NCBI GenBank assembly: GCA_003635315.1
Contig: PYJD01000043.1
Span: 1 to 64,000 of the forward strand
Reading direction: 5' to 3'
DNA from: Candidatus Poribacteria bacterium
GTDB taxonomy: Bacteria; Poribacteria; WGA-4E; WGA-3G
Length of the DNA: 64,000 bases
The notes beneath the pieces are model-generated. The model did not search any database. It was not told the origin of the DNA and worked only from the letters and a program-made list of their open reading frames with translations. Both the position numbers and the translations under genes were made by a program. Below, in pieces: positions 36,089 through 45,160 of this stretch. Every line of letters starts with the position of its first letter. Position 1 is the first letter of the stretch.

Positions 36089-36164
36089 TGGTGAGCCGTA
36101 CAGGAATCGAACCTGTGACCACCTGATTAAAAGTCAGATGCTCTACCTGCTGAGCTAACGGCTC
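36089..36164 (-). tRNA. tRNA-Lys(TTT)
   Basis: Acceptor GAGCCGT/ACGGCTC, D arm TAGCTCAGCAGGTAGAGC, anticodon stem CTGA/TCAG around CTTTTAA (anticodon TTT), T arm CACAGG-TTCGATT-CCTGT. CCA is encoded. It is transcribed first, with tRNA-Glu 6 bp downstream. Confidence 0.95.
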
Positions 36165-36179
36165 AAAGCACAAAGTAAT

Positions 36180-36208
36180 ATTATACATAGTTTTTATTGG
36201 ATTGTCAA
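36180..36208 (-). promoter_or_regulatory. Consensus promoter of the tRNA-Lys/tRNA-Glu unit
   Basis: Minus strand TTGACA (36208-36203), 17-bp spacer, TATAAT (36185-36180), 16 bp upstream of tRNA-Lys. Confidence 0.85.
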
Positions 36209-36413
36209 GTTAATTTGCTATTGGCTGTCGGCGTTCAGCTGTCGGCATTCAGCTGTCGGTTTTTTGTCTGAATTGCGGATTTTGCGGATAAGAGGGTTTT
36301 GGGATATTCACGGTTTCTGACTTGACGAAATCCGGTGCGGTTACAAACCGCACCTACCAGGGGTGGGAAGCGGGGGCAGGAAATCCGGGGGTGGTGATAG
36401 CTGATAGCAAAGC

Positions 36414-36457
36414 AAAAAGCGATAGGTCTCGTAGTTGCCTACGAGACCTATCGCTTT
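36414..36457 (-). terminator. Intrinsic terminator after the 1414-aa surface-protein gene
   Basis: 19-bp perfect stem AAAGCGATAGGTCTCGTAG and complement, 4-nt loop, T-run on the minus strand (GCTTTTTGC). The equivalent structure on the right arm is at 49527-49568. Confidence 0.85.
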
Positions 36458-36629
36458 TAAGATCATGGGGATTAGGTTTGTGAGGTATTCTACAATAAGA
36501 GTGCTGTAACTTATGGGGAGATTACAGCAGACTCTTATTGTAGAATATTGTTTAGATAGATTCCTCAATCGGGACTCTGCAGTGTCCTTTCGTTGAGGAG
36601 AACGGTTAAATTATCCCTGAAATTTAACC

Positions 36630-39600
36630 CTATTGTACCTCTTTAATATCGCCCCACGTTGTTGTGGCTTTACCTACAGCTGAGATATAACCTTTCAACT
36701 TCGTGGTTTGGAGCGTTTGTCGCTCACCGGCGAAGGATACGTCTTCAATTTGATAGTAGTAAACGACACCGGGTTTCGCTGTAGCATCCACCCATTTATA
36801 GGTGTTCCGTTCACCTGTTGTTCCGTTACCTTGGATCATTTCGGCGTTTACCTGCTTGAACTCACCGTTCCGTGTATCACTACGAAGGATGTTAAATCCA
36901 GCGTTGTCAAGTTCGGATTCGGTTGTCCAACGGATAACGACTTCGCCGTTTTCCAGTTCAGGACGGAAGTGTGATAATTCAACAGGTAATGCTTGACCGA
37001 CGGTTTGACCCGGAGTTGCGATATCATCTTCGTGTCCATAATAGACATAATCGATCAGATCTGTTCTTGCATCATCACTGGAAAGTATCCAAGATGACAT
37101 CATTTTACCATCACCTATACCTTGTACCATGTTATTCGTACGAGCGACAGAACTACGGCTTCCATCATCACCAACGGCATTGGGCCACATCCACATCGGC
37201 ATATCAAACTGCTCATTGTCACCACGACGATCTCTTGGATTCACAGCGGCAAGGTTACCGATATCCTCAACTAACTGCCACTTATTGCGATCACCTTCGT
37301 GTCCATTGGCGTGTAAGGTAATTCTGAATCCGAATGGATTGATAACATCAGAGTTCGCATTCGTCATACCAAAAGTGCCTCTATGACTTGGGAAGAAGCT
37401 AAAGATATCAGTGGAAGGAAGATGTACTTCACTTCGTGGTCCCTTACGAGATGTAATCAAAACAGTACCGTTGGGTTTGATTTTTAAGTTTCTCAAAAGG
37501 ACACTTGCTGAACCTTTACCTGCCCATCCGCCATCTTCAAACGCGTCTTTATCCGCATGATTTATGATGGTAAGACGCCAGTTATGTAAGTCAGCACCTT
37601 CAGTATTAGAAGTATTACGAAGTTCAATCCACTGTGGTAGTGAACCGTTTCTCGCATCAGCATACATAATTTCGCTGATATAAACAGCAGTTGTGATTGT
37701 AGCACCGGCACCGTGTAATGCGCCGTTAGGATAACCGGGTGTGCCACCGTGCATATTAGTAGTTGAAACACCGCGTCGATAGCCAACACCTTTCCATCCT
37801 TCATCACGGAAAGCGGCTCTGTCATCCTGATTCTTATTCTCATGAGCACCTACACCACTACGACCGTCATTCGTTGTAACATATTGACGACGATGGACAG
37901 TATTCTGCCAGAAAGCGTTCCTATCCGTGAATGGGGCACCAAAACTATGAAGTGGATATACACCTGTGTTTGAAACTGCATTCGGATAACCTTGTCTTCC
38001 TACGTTATCATCCCATCCAGCAACATCCACAACTTTATCAAGGTCAGCATTACCAGTTTCAGCAACACCGTGGTCATTATGTGCACCAGATCGATGTCCT
38101 TCATTGTTGTCTTTTCTACGGACAATCAGAATGAATTTACCATCATTTGGCAAGTTTAGTGCGCCACGTGTACCGCCACTAAAGACCTTATAGCGAACAG
38201 GACTGGTTGATGTACCGGGTTGCTGTTCTTCGGCAGTTTTATCTACATTGTATCCAGTAGCAGCAATTGGATGATCAGGATCGTCTGCAGGATCAGATCG
38301 AAGTATAAGCAATACGCCATTGTCAGCAATTTTGGCGTTATCGTTGTTATCAAACTGAACCAACACGTCATCTGAATCATTATCTGTTACGATTGAGATG
38401 AGGTAATTCCGCAGGTTTTTACCAGCAGCACCTTTAAGTTCAATCCAATCGTACATATCATTGCTGTTGTTTCCAACTTCGTTGATATAAACATCATCAC
38501 TTGCGACACTTGTACGACCTGCTCTGATATGTGGTTGCACATCAACGGATGCGTCATTCACACGACCCGGTGTACCCATATACTGAAATACAACATCAGT
38601 TTCATCAGTTCTTGTTGTGCGTGCAGTGATGTAAGCTGTATCGGAAGCCTTCCAATGATCTTTGTGTCTGCCGTCACGGTTATCGTATCTTGCGCCATCA
38701 GCATTGGCATAAGCGGATCTTTCGTGTGGTAGAATCCGTGCCATTGACTTAAAGTCTACCCCTGCGACACTATTACCACTGTTCCCTTTTACCTGCCATG
38801 CAGGACCGCCAGGACGGTTGTTGAAGAAGTTTGTAACAACATCAAGTGTGGGATTTGCAAGATTACCTGTTATTGCGGAATCGTCGGTAATATCACGACC
38901 TGTTTTCCAGGTTAGATAAACCTTTGCGACACCATCATCACCTTCTACAGTCTCATCAGCATCTGTCATAGGATCATCGGCTACAGCCTCAACCATTGCG
39001 TTGAGATTATGGAGTTCAATCCATTGTCCAGATTTTTCTTGGCTTTGGTCACCTAAGTGTCCAGCGTCAATACCCCACATGATCTCACTGATACCGACAG
39101 AACCAACACGACGATTATGATCAGCGTCTTGTGCTGCGGATTCATTGAGTATGAGCGCACCACCGCCACCATTACCGAGAATAACACCTTGATTACCTGT
39201 ATAGAAGAGTCGTTCTAAATCCGGCATCATTGACCATTCAACGACGGTAACATCATCACGGAACTGTATTCCCTTATTGTTCATTGCGCTCATGTTTCGC
39301 ACAACAACAACGAAATCTTCGGGTTCAATTGTAATAACAGCACTGCTGGTCGCTGACTCAACTTCATCTAAAGAAGGTGTAACTGGCGCAGCATTAACGG
39401 TAATCATAAACATCAATGTATCAGTTGCACCATCACCATCTGTAGCTGTATAGGTATATTGTGTTTGTGCCATCATTGCTGTTGGTGTACCAGCAAGCAT
39501 ACGAGTACCAGCAGTGAATGTTATACCTGCAGGTAAAGCCGGTGTTATGCTATGAGTTACGGTATCACCACTATCCGGATCAACCGCAGCAGGTAAAACC

Positions 39601-40874
39601 TGTGATATAGCAGTACCTACTGTTGCTGTTATGTCTGCAATAGTGTTAGCGCCAAAGTCAGGTGCACGATTTGGCTGTGGTGGTGGAGCTAATACTTCTG
39701 TCAACTTAACTGAAGTAGAAAAACTACCTTCGTTACCAGCGTTATCAATAGGTACGATGGTGATAATAACGTCTTCTCCAGCTGATGTAACTCGATCAGC
39801 TTTCGGTGTTATTCTAACAAGATATTCAGTGTCAGTAGTAGTATCGTCTTGAATACCCAATCCCACAGGACCTACTTCAAGTTTAGAACGGTCTGTTTCA
39901 ATTCTGACAGGATTTACGTCTGGTAATCCACTACCAGTGCCGTCATCCGATACAGAGAAAGTGAGAATGAAAACAGGGAAATCACCACCCCATACACCAT
40001 CCGGGGGAGTGGGGGAACCAGGAGGTGCATCGATAGTAGGGACATTAGTGCCGGGGGTATTAGTTACGGTCGGTGCCGTATCATCATAGATAACTGATGC
40101 TTGACCGTCTGTTACTGGATCTGCTGGCTGGGCATAAGCAGCACCAAGATCTACTGTGCTACTTGCTGAGGTAGCACCAGCAGCAAGATTTGAACGAAGT
40201 ACTACTTGATTCGTTCCCATAAGTCTTACAACTTGTAATCCAGCATCATTAGCAAGTGTGATATCACTTATGTGGAGCGGGGCACTCGGGGTACCAAAAG
40301 TACTATCAGCCACCGGAGTTTCAAAATCAAATGTCACAGTTACTTCTTTATTATATGATACGTAATACTGAGAAGTGGTAAGATCCATCAACTTTGGAAG
40401 CAAAACCAAGTCCATTGATACAGGTGTCGCATTAGGACCTGCTACTGGAAAGGTTACACGTTGGTACATTGTGGTTGTGGTTCCACCGTCATCTGATACT
40501 GCGACCTGCACTGCAATTTGTAAACCAAGGGCAGCTGCAATTGTACCTTCAGATGTAGTTGCACCATCTGCTACTTGAGCAAAACCAGCAACAACAGTAG
40601 TACCACCAACATCAGTAGCGGCAGCTGCCGCAGTGCCATTAACATCTAAAAACGTAACGGTTGGATCGTCGTTATCTCCGGTGTTATCAGTGGTACCACC
40701 ATCAGAAAGACCACCAATAGTAACGTCCCATCCTGGGTCATCTGTTGCGGGGTCATCATCTAAATCCGCAGTCCATGTAGCGGTGATTGTCTGAGCCATC
40801 GCGGGCATCGCAACGAATGCCAATAGTAAAATAAAACATACTAAGGAAAATGTCGATTTATTTGACAATCGCAT
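36630..40874 (-). CDS. Large secreted lamin-tail-domain surface protein A
   Basis: 1414 aa. Signal peptide (FSLVCFILLLAFVAMPAMAQ, cleavage after AMA). Residues ~30-400 are a Thr/Asp/Gly-rich variable region. A cadherin-like/He_PIG putative Ig domain spans ~404-497 (APDFGANTIADITATVGTAI, LPAGITFTAGTRMLAGTPT). Three lamin-tail-like units start near 591 (ISEIMWGIDAGHLGD), 793 (YINEVGNNSNDMYDWIELKG) and 1061 (YISEIMYADARNGSLPQWIE). From ~1295 a fibronectin-like module (LPVELSHFRPELENGEVVIR) of the kind seen before T9SS sorting domains ends the protein. Probably cell-surface. It is the inverted paralogue of the gene at 45114; no consensus promoter precedes it. Confidence 0.88.
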   Translation of the reverse strand: MRLSNKSTFSLVCFILLLAFVAMPAMAQTITATWTADLDDDPATDDPGWDVTIGGLSDGGTTDNTGDNDDPTVTFLDVNGTAAAAATDVGGTTVVAGFAQVADGATTSEGTIAAALGLQIAVQVAVSDDGGTTTTMYQRVTFPVAGPNATPVSMDLVLLPKLMDLTTSQYYVSYNKEVTVTFDFETPVADSTFGTPSAPLHISDITLANDAGLQVVRLMGTNQVVLRSNLAAGATSASSTVDLGAAYAQPADPVTDGQASVIYDDTAPTVTNTPGTNVPTIDAPPGSPTPPDGVWGGDFPVFILTFSVSDDGTGSGLPDVNPVRIETDRSKLEVGPVGLGIQDDTTTDTEYLVRITPKADRVTSAGEDVIITIVPIDNAGNEGSFSTSVKLTEVLAPPPQPNRAPDFGANTIADITATVGTAISQVLPAAVDPDSGDTVTHSITPALPAGITFTAGTRMLAGTPTAMMAQTQYTYTATDGDGATDTLMFMITVNAAPVTPSLDEVESATSSAVITIEPEDFVVVVRNMSAMNNKGIQFRDDVTVVEWSMMPDLERLFYTGNQGVILGNGGGGALILNESAAQDADHNRRVGSVGISEIMWGIDAGHLGDQSQEKSGQWIELHNLNAMVEAVADDPMTDADETVEGDDGVAKVYLTWKTGRDITDDSAITGNLANPTLDVVTNFFNNRPGGPAWQVKGNSGNSVAGVDFKSMARILPHERSAYANADGARYDNRDGRHKDHWKASDTAYITARTTRTDETDVVFQYMGTPGRVNDASVDVQPHIRAGRTSVASDDVYINEVGNNSNDMYDWIELKGAAGKNLRNYLISIVTDNDSDDVLVQFDNNDNAKIADNGVLLILRSDPADDPDHPIAATGYNVDKTAEEQQPGTSTSPVRYKVFSGGTRGALNLPNDGKFILIVRRKDNNEGHRSGAHNDHGVAETGNADLDKVVDVAGWDDNVGRQGYPNAVSNTGVYPLHSFGAPFTDRNAFWQNTVHRRQYVTTNDGRSGVGAHENKNQDDRAAFRDEGWKGVGYRRGVSTTNMHGGTPGYPNGALHGAGATITTAVYISEIMYADARNGSLPQWIELRNTSNTEGADLHNWRLTIINHADKDAFEDGGWAGKGSASVLLRNLKIKPNGTVLITSRKGPRSEVHLPSTDIFSFFPSHRGTFGMTNANSDVINPFGFRITLHANGHEGDRNKWQLVEDIGNLAAVNPRDRRGDNEQFDMPMWMWPNAVGDDGSRSSVARTNNMVQGIGDGKMMSSWILSSDDARTDLIDYVYYGHEDDIATPGQTVGQALPVELSHFRPELENGEVVIRWTTESELDNAGFNILRSDTRNGEFKQVNAEMIQGNGTTGERNTYKWVDATAKPGVVYYYQIEDVSFAGERQTLQTTKLKGYISAVGKATTTWGDIKEVQ

Positions 40875-40935
40875 TACTTATTTTCTCCTTATAGAAATAT
40901 TAAATTCAAGTTAAGATTCAGGGAATTTTAATCCT
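40828..40935. repeat. 108-bp perfect inverted repeat, left copy (start region of surface gene A)
   Basis: Identical, in inverted orientation, to 45053-45160. It covers the end of the leader, the ribosome site, start codon and first codons of the signal peptide. Confidence 0.9.
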
Positions 40936-41075
40936 GTATATCTAAATCTATTAAATTCTCAAATATCGAATATTGATATTTGGTTTGTATTATAAAAACA
41001 GGGATAACCTGTTAACCTATCTTTTGACCACTCGTTATATTAACTATGTCTGAACATGACAAAAGGGGAATTACA

Positions 41076-41510
41076 TCACATTCATATACCGAAATATTGA
41101 ATTGTAGGCGTGTAATACTTATGCTTGTTAATAAATATGCCTGTAACAGGTCATATTAAAGTTAGAAAAACTTTAATAAAAAGTCATATATCTTAATATG
41201 ATGTATCTATAAATGAATGATCATATATTTGCTGTTGATTTACAATGATCAGATGATAGGGATCGTTGGTTGGGAATTGGTGTTCCCGCTTACTGGAGAG
41301 AGGAAAGGCTGGGGTTCGGAACGCCAGTCTAAGGCGTGGGGGATTAATATGGAACTCTAACGTACTCGGGACATGTGTCTTGAAGTATGATTAGGATAGC
41401 GTTTGTATGTCCCTACCATTGCTAATTATCTTGCAACACGCATATATATTAAAACGTATAAACCAACATATACAGCATATACTGCTGTATTATAATAATA
41501 TCATTTCTAA
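41076..41510. other. Gene-free leader/spacer on the surface gene A side
   Basis: AT-rich. Contains nested palindromes at 41151-41201 (TCATATTAA/TTAATATGA enclosing ATTAAAGTT/AACTTTAAT) and ACAGCA/TGCTGT at ~41477. I find no TTGACA-N17-TATAAT promoter on the minus strand here, in contrast to the other side of the locus. Confidence 0.5.
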
Positions 41511-41690
41511 ATAATTCGGTACGGTTACAAACCGCACCTACCGGGGAGATCCGAATCAACGGTATGAATGCCATTTAGGCATTCACCGTGGTTACAAACC
41601 GCACCTACCGGGGAGATCCGAATCAACGGTATGAATGCCATTTAGGCATTCACCGTGGTTACAAACCGCACCTACCGGGTTAGGTAATGG
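41511..41690. repeat. 67-bp tandem repeat containing GGTTACAAACCGCACCTACC elements
   Basis: Two and a half copies of a unit made of ACGGTTACAAACCGCACCTACC, GGGGAGATCCGAATCAACGG and a GAATGCC/GGCATTC hairpin, immediately upstream of the recombinase gene. A decayed copy is at ~27355. Confidence 0.85.
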
Positions 41691-41715
41691 TATAAACTAT
41701 AATTTGGAGGTGTCC

Positions 41716-42462
41716 ATGAAAGGTACAAGACCTCTCATGAACGATGAAATACGTCGAGTTCTAACATGTTTTGATGGCACTTTTGCTATACGGAATAGAT
41801 GTCTGTTTTTACTCGGCGTTTCTACCGGTGGACGGATTTCTGAGCTGTTGGGGCTGCGACTCAGAGATGTCTATCAGAACGATGCACCTGTTACGGATCT
41901 GCTTTTTGACAGATCTATTGTCAAAGGGAAAGAGACATCGCGCGCGGTGCCGATGAATTCTGATGGTATTCTGGCGATTCAAGAAATTATCAAGTGGCAT
42001 CAGGAACAGTATGGGGTGCCACTTACTATGTCACGTCCTCTTTTTCCGTCTCGGAACGGACAGGGGACACAACCGATGACACGTAAATCTGCACACCTTA
42101 TATTAAAGGATGCATTTAAGAAAGCCGGATTGAACGGTAAGCTTGCTACACATTCTATGCGTAAAAGTTATGCGCAACGTCTTTATGAACAGACCAACGA
42201 TATTTACACGGTTCGTGAGATGCTCGGTCATAACGACGTTAAGACGACACAAAGTTATCTCGGTGTGAATTACACGAAACTGAGACAGGCAAGCGAAGCG
42301 ATGTCTTTGATGGCAGATAAGCCGAAAGGGAATATTTCTACATCCGTAGGAGAGGCGGCGGATGAGATATTATTTGGGGAGCTGGTTCGGCGTGGGTATG
42401 ATCCTGGGGAGATGGTTAATAAAAAAGGTATCAGAAATATGAGTGCATCTGCGGTTGCGTGA
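41716..42462 (+). CDS. Tyrosine recombinase, catalytic domain only (FimB-like architecture)
   Basis: 248 aa from ATG 41716 (GGAGG 5 bp upstream). The catalytic residues are visible: Arg in STGGRISELLGLRL, Lys in IVKGKETSRAVPM, HxxR in THSMRKSYAQRL, and GHNDVKTTQSYLGVN with the nucleophilic Tyr. The protein starts directly with PLMNDEIRRVL, so the ~100-residue SAM-like core-binding domain of XerC/integrases is missing, as in FimB/FimE-type inverting recombinases; a ~40-residue tail follows the Tyr. It lies between two inverted paralogous surface-protein genes, making a DNA-inversion role plausible but unproven. Confidence 0.88.
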   Translation: MKGTRPLMNDEIRRVLTCFDGTFAIRNRCLFLLGVSTGGRISELLGLRLRDVYQNDAPVTDLLFDRSIVKGKETSRAVPMNSDGILAIQEIIKWHQEQYGVPLTMSRPLFPSRNGQGTQPMTRKSAHLILKDAFKKAGLNGKLATHSMRKSYAQRLYEQTNDIYTVREMLGHNDVKTTQSYLGVNYTKLRQASEAMSLMADKPKGNISTSVGEAADEILFGELVRRGYDPGEMVNKKGIRNMSASAVA

Positions 42463-42500
42463 ATTCGCACGCAGTAATACATTTTAATAATATATACCAG

Positions 42501-42550
42501 AAACAACAAGGGTGCCGGATTTTTTGTTTGGGCATTCTTGTTGTTTTTTT
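42501..42550 (+). terminator. Intrinsic terminator after the recombinase gene
   Basis: AAACAACAAG / CTTGTTGTTT arms with inner GCC/GGC pairing, followed by a T-run. Confidence 0.7.
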
Positions 42551-42554
42551 GAAT

Positions 42555-42803
42555 GTTTTCCGATCTTCGGTAGGATGGGATTCCGATCCCCGATCTTCGG
42601 TAGGAGGGGATTCCGATCCCCGATCTTCTGTAGGAACGGATTCCGATCCCCGATCTTCAGGAACGGATTCCGATCCCCGATCTTCGGTAGGATGGGATTC
42701 CGATCCCCGATCTTCAGGAACGGATTCCGATCCCCGAACTTCGGTAGGAGGGGATTCCGATCCCCGAACTTCGGTAGGAGGGGATTCCGATCCCCGAACT
42801 TTT
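42555..42803. repeat. Eight GTAGGAxGGGATTCCGATCCCCGATC repeats left of the RAYT gene
   Basis: Eight 24-29-bp units (CTTCGGTAGGAGGGGATTCC then GATCCCCGATC, or the short form CAGGAACGGATTCCGATCCC) end 6 bp before the transposase stop codon. Stem GGGGAT/ATCCCC with loop TCCG and a 5' GTAGG. Confidence 0.9.
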
Positions 42804-42808
42804 TAGAC

Positions 42809-43279
42809 TTACATTTTATATTTACATCGCCAATATGGGTAATCCTCTGGATTTTTTACCATATCTTTTCTTACAGGATTTTCATATAAATAGCGGATAA
42901 TCTTTTTCAAGGACTCATCCTTACGAATCCCATGGTCATGATAACTATCCTGCCAGACCTGCCCCTTTTGTCCCAGATGTATATTTATTTGGTTAGCTGT
43001 AAACCGTTTAAATGAATAAATGACTTGAGATAGAGTTCGTTTATCTCCAAGTTTAAAAACTATATGAACATGGTCGGGCATAACCATGATACACATCCAT
43101 TTGAGATATTTCTCTGTTTCGAGCCAATTTAAGCATTTAAAAATAATCTCAGGAATGTCTGGTTTCGTTAGGATAGACCTTCTATCATTCGTAGCAATTG
43201 TAATTGAGTAATATGTTCCCGCTATAGATTTTCTCCCCTTTCGTAATTGATGATGTCCTTTCTTAGGGATTTGGTTCAT
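42809..43279 (-). CDS. REP-associated tyrosine transposase (RAYT)
   Basis: 156 aa from ATG 43279 (GGAATGG upstream; a TTG four codons earlier is possible). HUH motif in IMVMPDHVHIVFKL, Tyr in IIRYLYENPVRKDMV followed by the typical NPEDYPYWR C-terminus. RAYTs are single-copy domesticated IS200-like enzymes that act on REP hairpins carrying a 5' GTAG. Here the gene is enclosed by GTAGG-headed GGGGATTCCGATCCCC repeats on both sides. Confidence 0.9.
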   Translation of the reverse strand: MNQIPKKGHHQLRKGRKSIAGTYYSITIATNDRRSILTKPDIPEIIFKCLNWLETEKYLKWMCIMVMPDHVHIVFKLGDKRTLSQVIYSFKRFTANQINIHLGQKGQVWQDSYHDHGIRKDESLKKIIRYLYENPVRKDMVKNPEDYPYWRCKYKM

Positions 43280-43349
43280 TTTCCATTCCAATGTGTAAAT
43301 TTGATGTAGATTATTCCATGATTTGGATTTATTGTCAATAGAGAAGAGA

Positions 43350-44336
43350 AGATCGGGGAACGGATTCCAATCCCATTAATCTTCTGGACAAAACCCCTCT
43401 TCTGTAGGAGGGGATTCCGATCCCCGATTCTTCAGGAACGGATTCCAATCCCATTAATCTTCTGGACAAAACCCCTCTTCTGTAGGAGGGGATTCCGATC
43501 CCCGATTCTTCAGGAACGGATTCCAATCCCATTAATCTTCTGGACAAAACCCCTCTTCTGTAGGAGGGGATTCCGATCCCCGATTCTTCAGGAACGGATT
43601 CCAATCCCATTAATCTTCTGGACAAAACCCCTCTTCGGTAGGAGGGGATTCCGATCCCCGATCTTCAGGAACGGATTCCGATCCCCGATTCTTCAGGAAC
43701 GGATTCCGATCCCCGATTCTTCAGGAACGGATTCCAATCCCATTAATCTTCTGGACAAAACCCCTCTTCGGTAGGAGGGGATTCCGATCCCCGATCTTCA
43801 GGAACGGATTCCAATCCCATTAATCTTCTGGACAAAACCCCTCTTCGGTAGGAGGGGATTCCGATCCCCGATCTTCAGGAGCGGATTCCGATCCCCGATC
43901 TTCAGGAACGGATTCCAATCCCAATCCTTCTCTCGTTATCGTAGGGGCAACCAAATTAAATATAAAAAGCCACGCCCGTATATTACCCCATGAATAAATT
44001 AATCTTCATAATATATATAAAATATAAGAGAAGATCGGGGATCGGAATCCCCTCCTACAGAAGAGTAGGGGCAACCAAATTAAATATAAAAAGCCACGCC
44101 CGTATATAACCGAATGAATAAATTAATCTTCATAATATATATAAAATATAAGAGAAGATCGGGGATCGGAATACAATCATACCACAAGAGGGGATCGGGG
44201 AGCGGAATACAATCATACCACAAGAGAAGATCGGGGAGCGGAATCCCCTCCTACAGAAGAGGGGATCGGGGAGCGGAATACAATCATACCACAAGAGAAG
44301 ATCGGGGAGCGGAATCCCCTCCTACAGAGTGAGAAT
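43350..44336. repeat. Mixed REP array right of the RAYT gene, with 78-bp tandem units
   Basis: Four copies of a 78-bp unit (AACGGATTCCAATCCCATTA, ATCTTCTGGACAAAACCCCT, CTTCTGTAGGAGGGGATTCC, GATCCCCGATTCTTCAGG) from ~43357 to ~43670, further variants to 43925, then inverted-orientation units at 44034-44330 including degenerate AGCGGAATACAATCATACCAC forms. Two ~110-bp duplicated spacers with AAATATAAAAAGCCACGCCC separate them. Confidence 0.9.
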
Positions 44337-44368
44337 AAAACTTTTTCAAACTTTTTTGTATCCATTAT

Positions 44369-44398
44369 TTGACATACAACGTATATATAATGTATAAT
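44369..44398 (+). promoter_or_regulatory. Consensus promoter P1 in the inter-surface-gene segment
   Basis: TTGACA (44369-44374), 18-bp spacer, TATAAT (44393-44398), reading toward surface gene B. Shares TTGACATANAACGTA with P2. Confidence 0.75.
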
Positions 44399-44477
44399 AC
44401 GGGAATGTTAGCATACAAAAACACATACCCTAAAATATGCTTTTTACACAGAGGCGTATGTTTTTTGTAATTATCGC

Positions 44478-44506
44478 TTGACATAAAACGTACAATGTTG
44501 TATAAT
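44478..44506 (+). promoter_or_regulatory. Consensus promoter P2 in the inter-surface-gene segment
   Basis: TTGACA (44478-44483), exact 17-bp spacer, TATAAT (44501-44506), same direction as P1. Confidence 0.8.
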
Positions 44507-44734
44507 AATCAACAATTCTGCGTGATAAACTATAAAACGCAAAAAAATTATTGATTAATTTTTTAAATAATGTTAAAATGAATGCAAGTTCATTGGGAGA
44601 CTTCAAACAACGGCACTGCCGATCCCGTGTATAGAACAGATACAGAAAAGCATACACACAACGCAAAAAACAGATATTTTACGCACTTGAAGTCCCATTT
44701 CTACTGTTACATACATAAACAATAGAAAAAATAT

Positions 44735-44763
44735 TTGACATTATATTATTATTAACCTATAAT
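44735..44763 (+). promoter_or_regulatory. Consensus promoter P3 of surface gene B
   Basis: TTGACA (44735-44740), 17-bp spacer, TATAAT (44758-44763). It lies ~350 bp before the ATG at 45114, giving a long 5' leader that includes an AACAGG/CCTGTT hairpin. Confidence 0.8.
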
Positions 44764-45052
44764 AATTGTCACGTTCGCAGATAACGGTGCTAAACACCAT
44801 CTGCAACATTAGGTTTGAAGATCTTGTGGATTGGAACGAAGCAAACCTGAAACACAAAATCGGAACTGCTTCAACAATTCAAAATGCGAGGATGATTGAC
44901 CACCGTAAATTGATTCACATAGACAAATTTCCCCTTTTGTCTAATTCAGAATGCGGTAGTCATTAAAAGATAGATAAACAGGTTATCCCTGTTTTTATAC
45001 AAAGCAAATATCAAATATTTGGTATTTGAGAATTTAGAAGATTTAGATATAA

Positions 45053-45160
45053 AGGATTAAAATTCCCTGAATCTTAACTTGAATTTAATATTTCTATAAG
45101 GAGAAAATAAGTAATGCGATTGTCAAATAAATCGACATTTTCCTTAGTATGTTTTATTTT
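45053..45160. repeat. 108-bp perfect inverted repeat, right copy (start region of surface gene B)
   Basis: Identical in inverted orientation to 40828-40935. A further 23-bp identical inverted segment (AACAGGTTATCCCTG plus TTTTTATA) lies at 44977-44999 and 40991-41013. Confidence 0.9.

Larger units (their letters stand above)
36225..41075. repeat. Left arm of a ~4.8-kb inverted duplication
   Basis: From the GGCTGTCGG/TCTGAATTGCGG flank through the terminator, the 1414-aa gene and its 5' leader, this arm is matched in inverted order by 44920-49850. The 3' third of the gene, the 3' flank and the first ~108 bp of the gene plus leader are nearly identical; the N-terminal coding half is diverged. 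Confidence 0.85.

Noticed and set aside
36341-36568. 75-aa and 79-aa frames in the 3' flanks of both surface genes (also 49417-49656)
   Set aside because: They look conserved only because the flanks are duplicated; they run through the terminator stem and repeats and lack start signals.
42459-42889. Open frames reading RSSVGWDSDPRSS-like repeats
   Set aside because: They are translations of the 27-bp REP array; the unit length is a multiple of three so frames stay open without being genes.
43335-43625. Minus-strand frame with a 26-residue repeat ([18 protein letters not shown])
   Set aside because: Translation of the 78-bp tandem repeat; no start context and no non-repeat sequence.
44114-44332. 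Frame with SGIQSYHKRRSG repeats
   Set aside because: Repeat-array translation.
44766-44966. 66-aa plus-strand frame upstream of surface gene B
   Set aside because: Lies in the 5' leader right after P3, no ribosome site, no recognisable protein features.
41101-45000. dif site for Xer recombination
   Set aside because: No sequence close to the TTATGTTAAAT half-site with a proper partner arm was found by eye; the terminus idea therefore rests on strand composition only.
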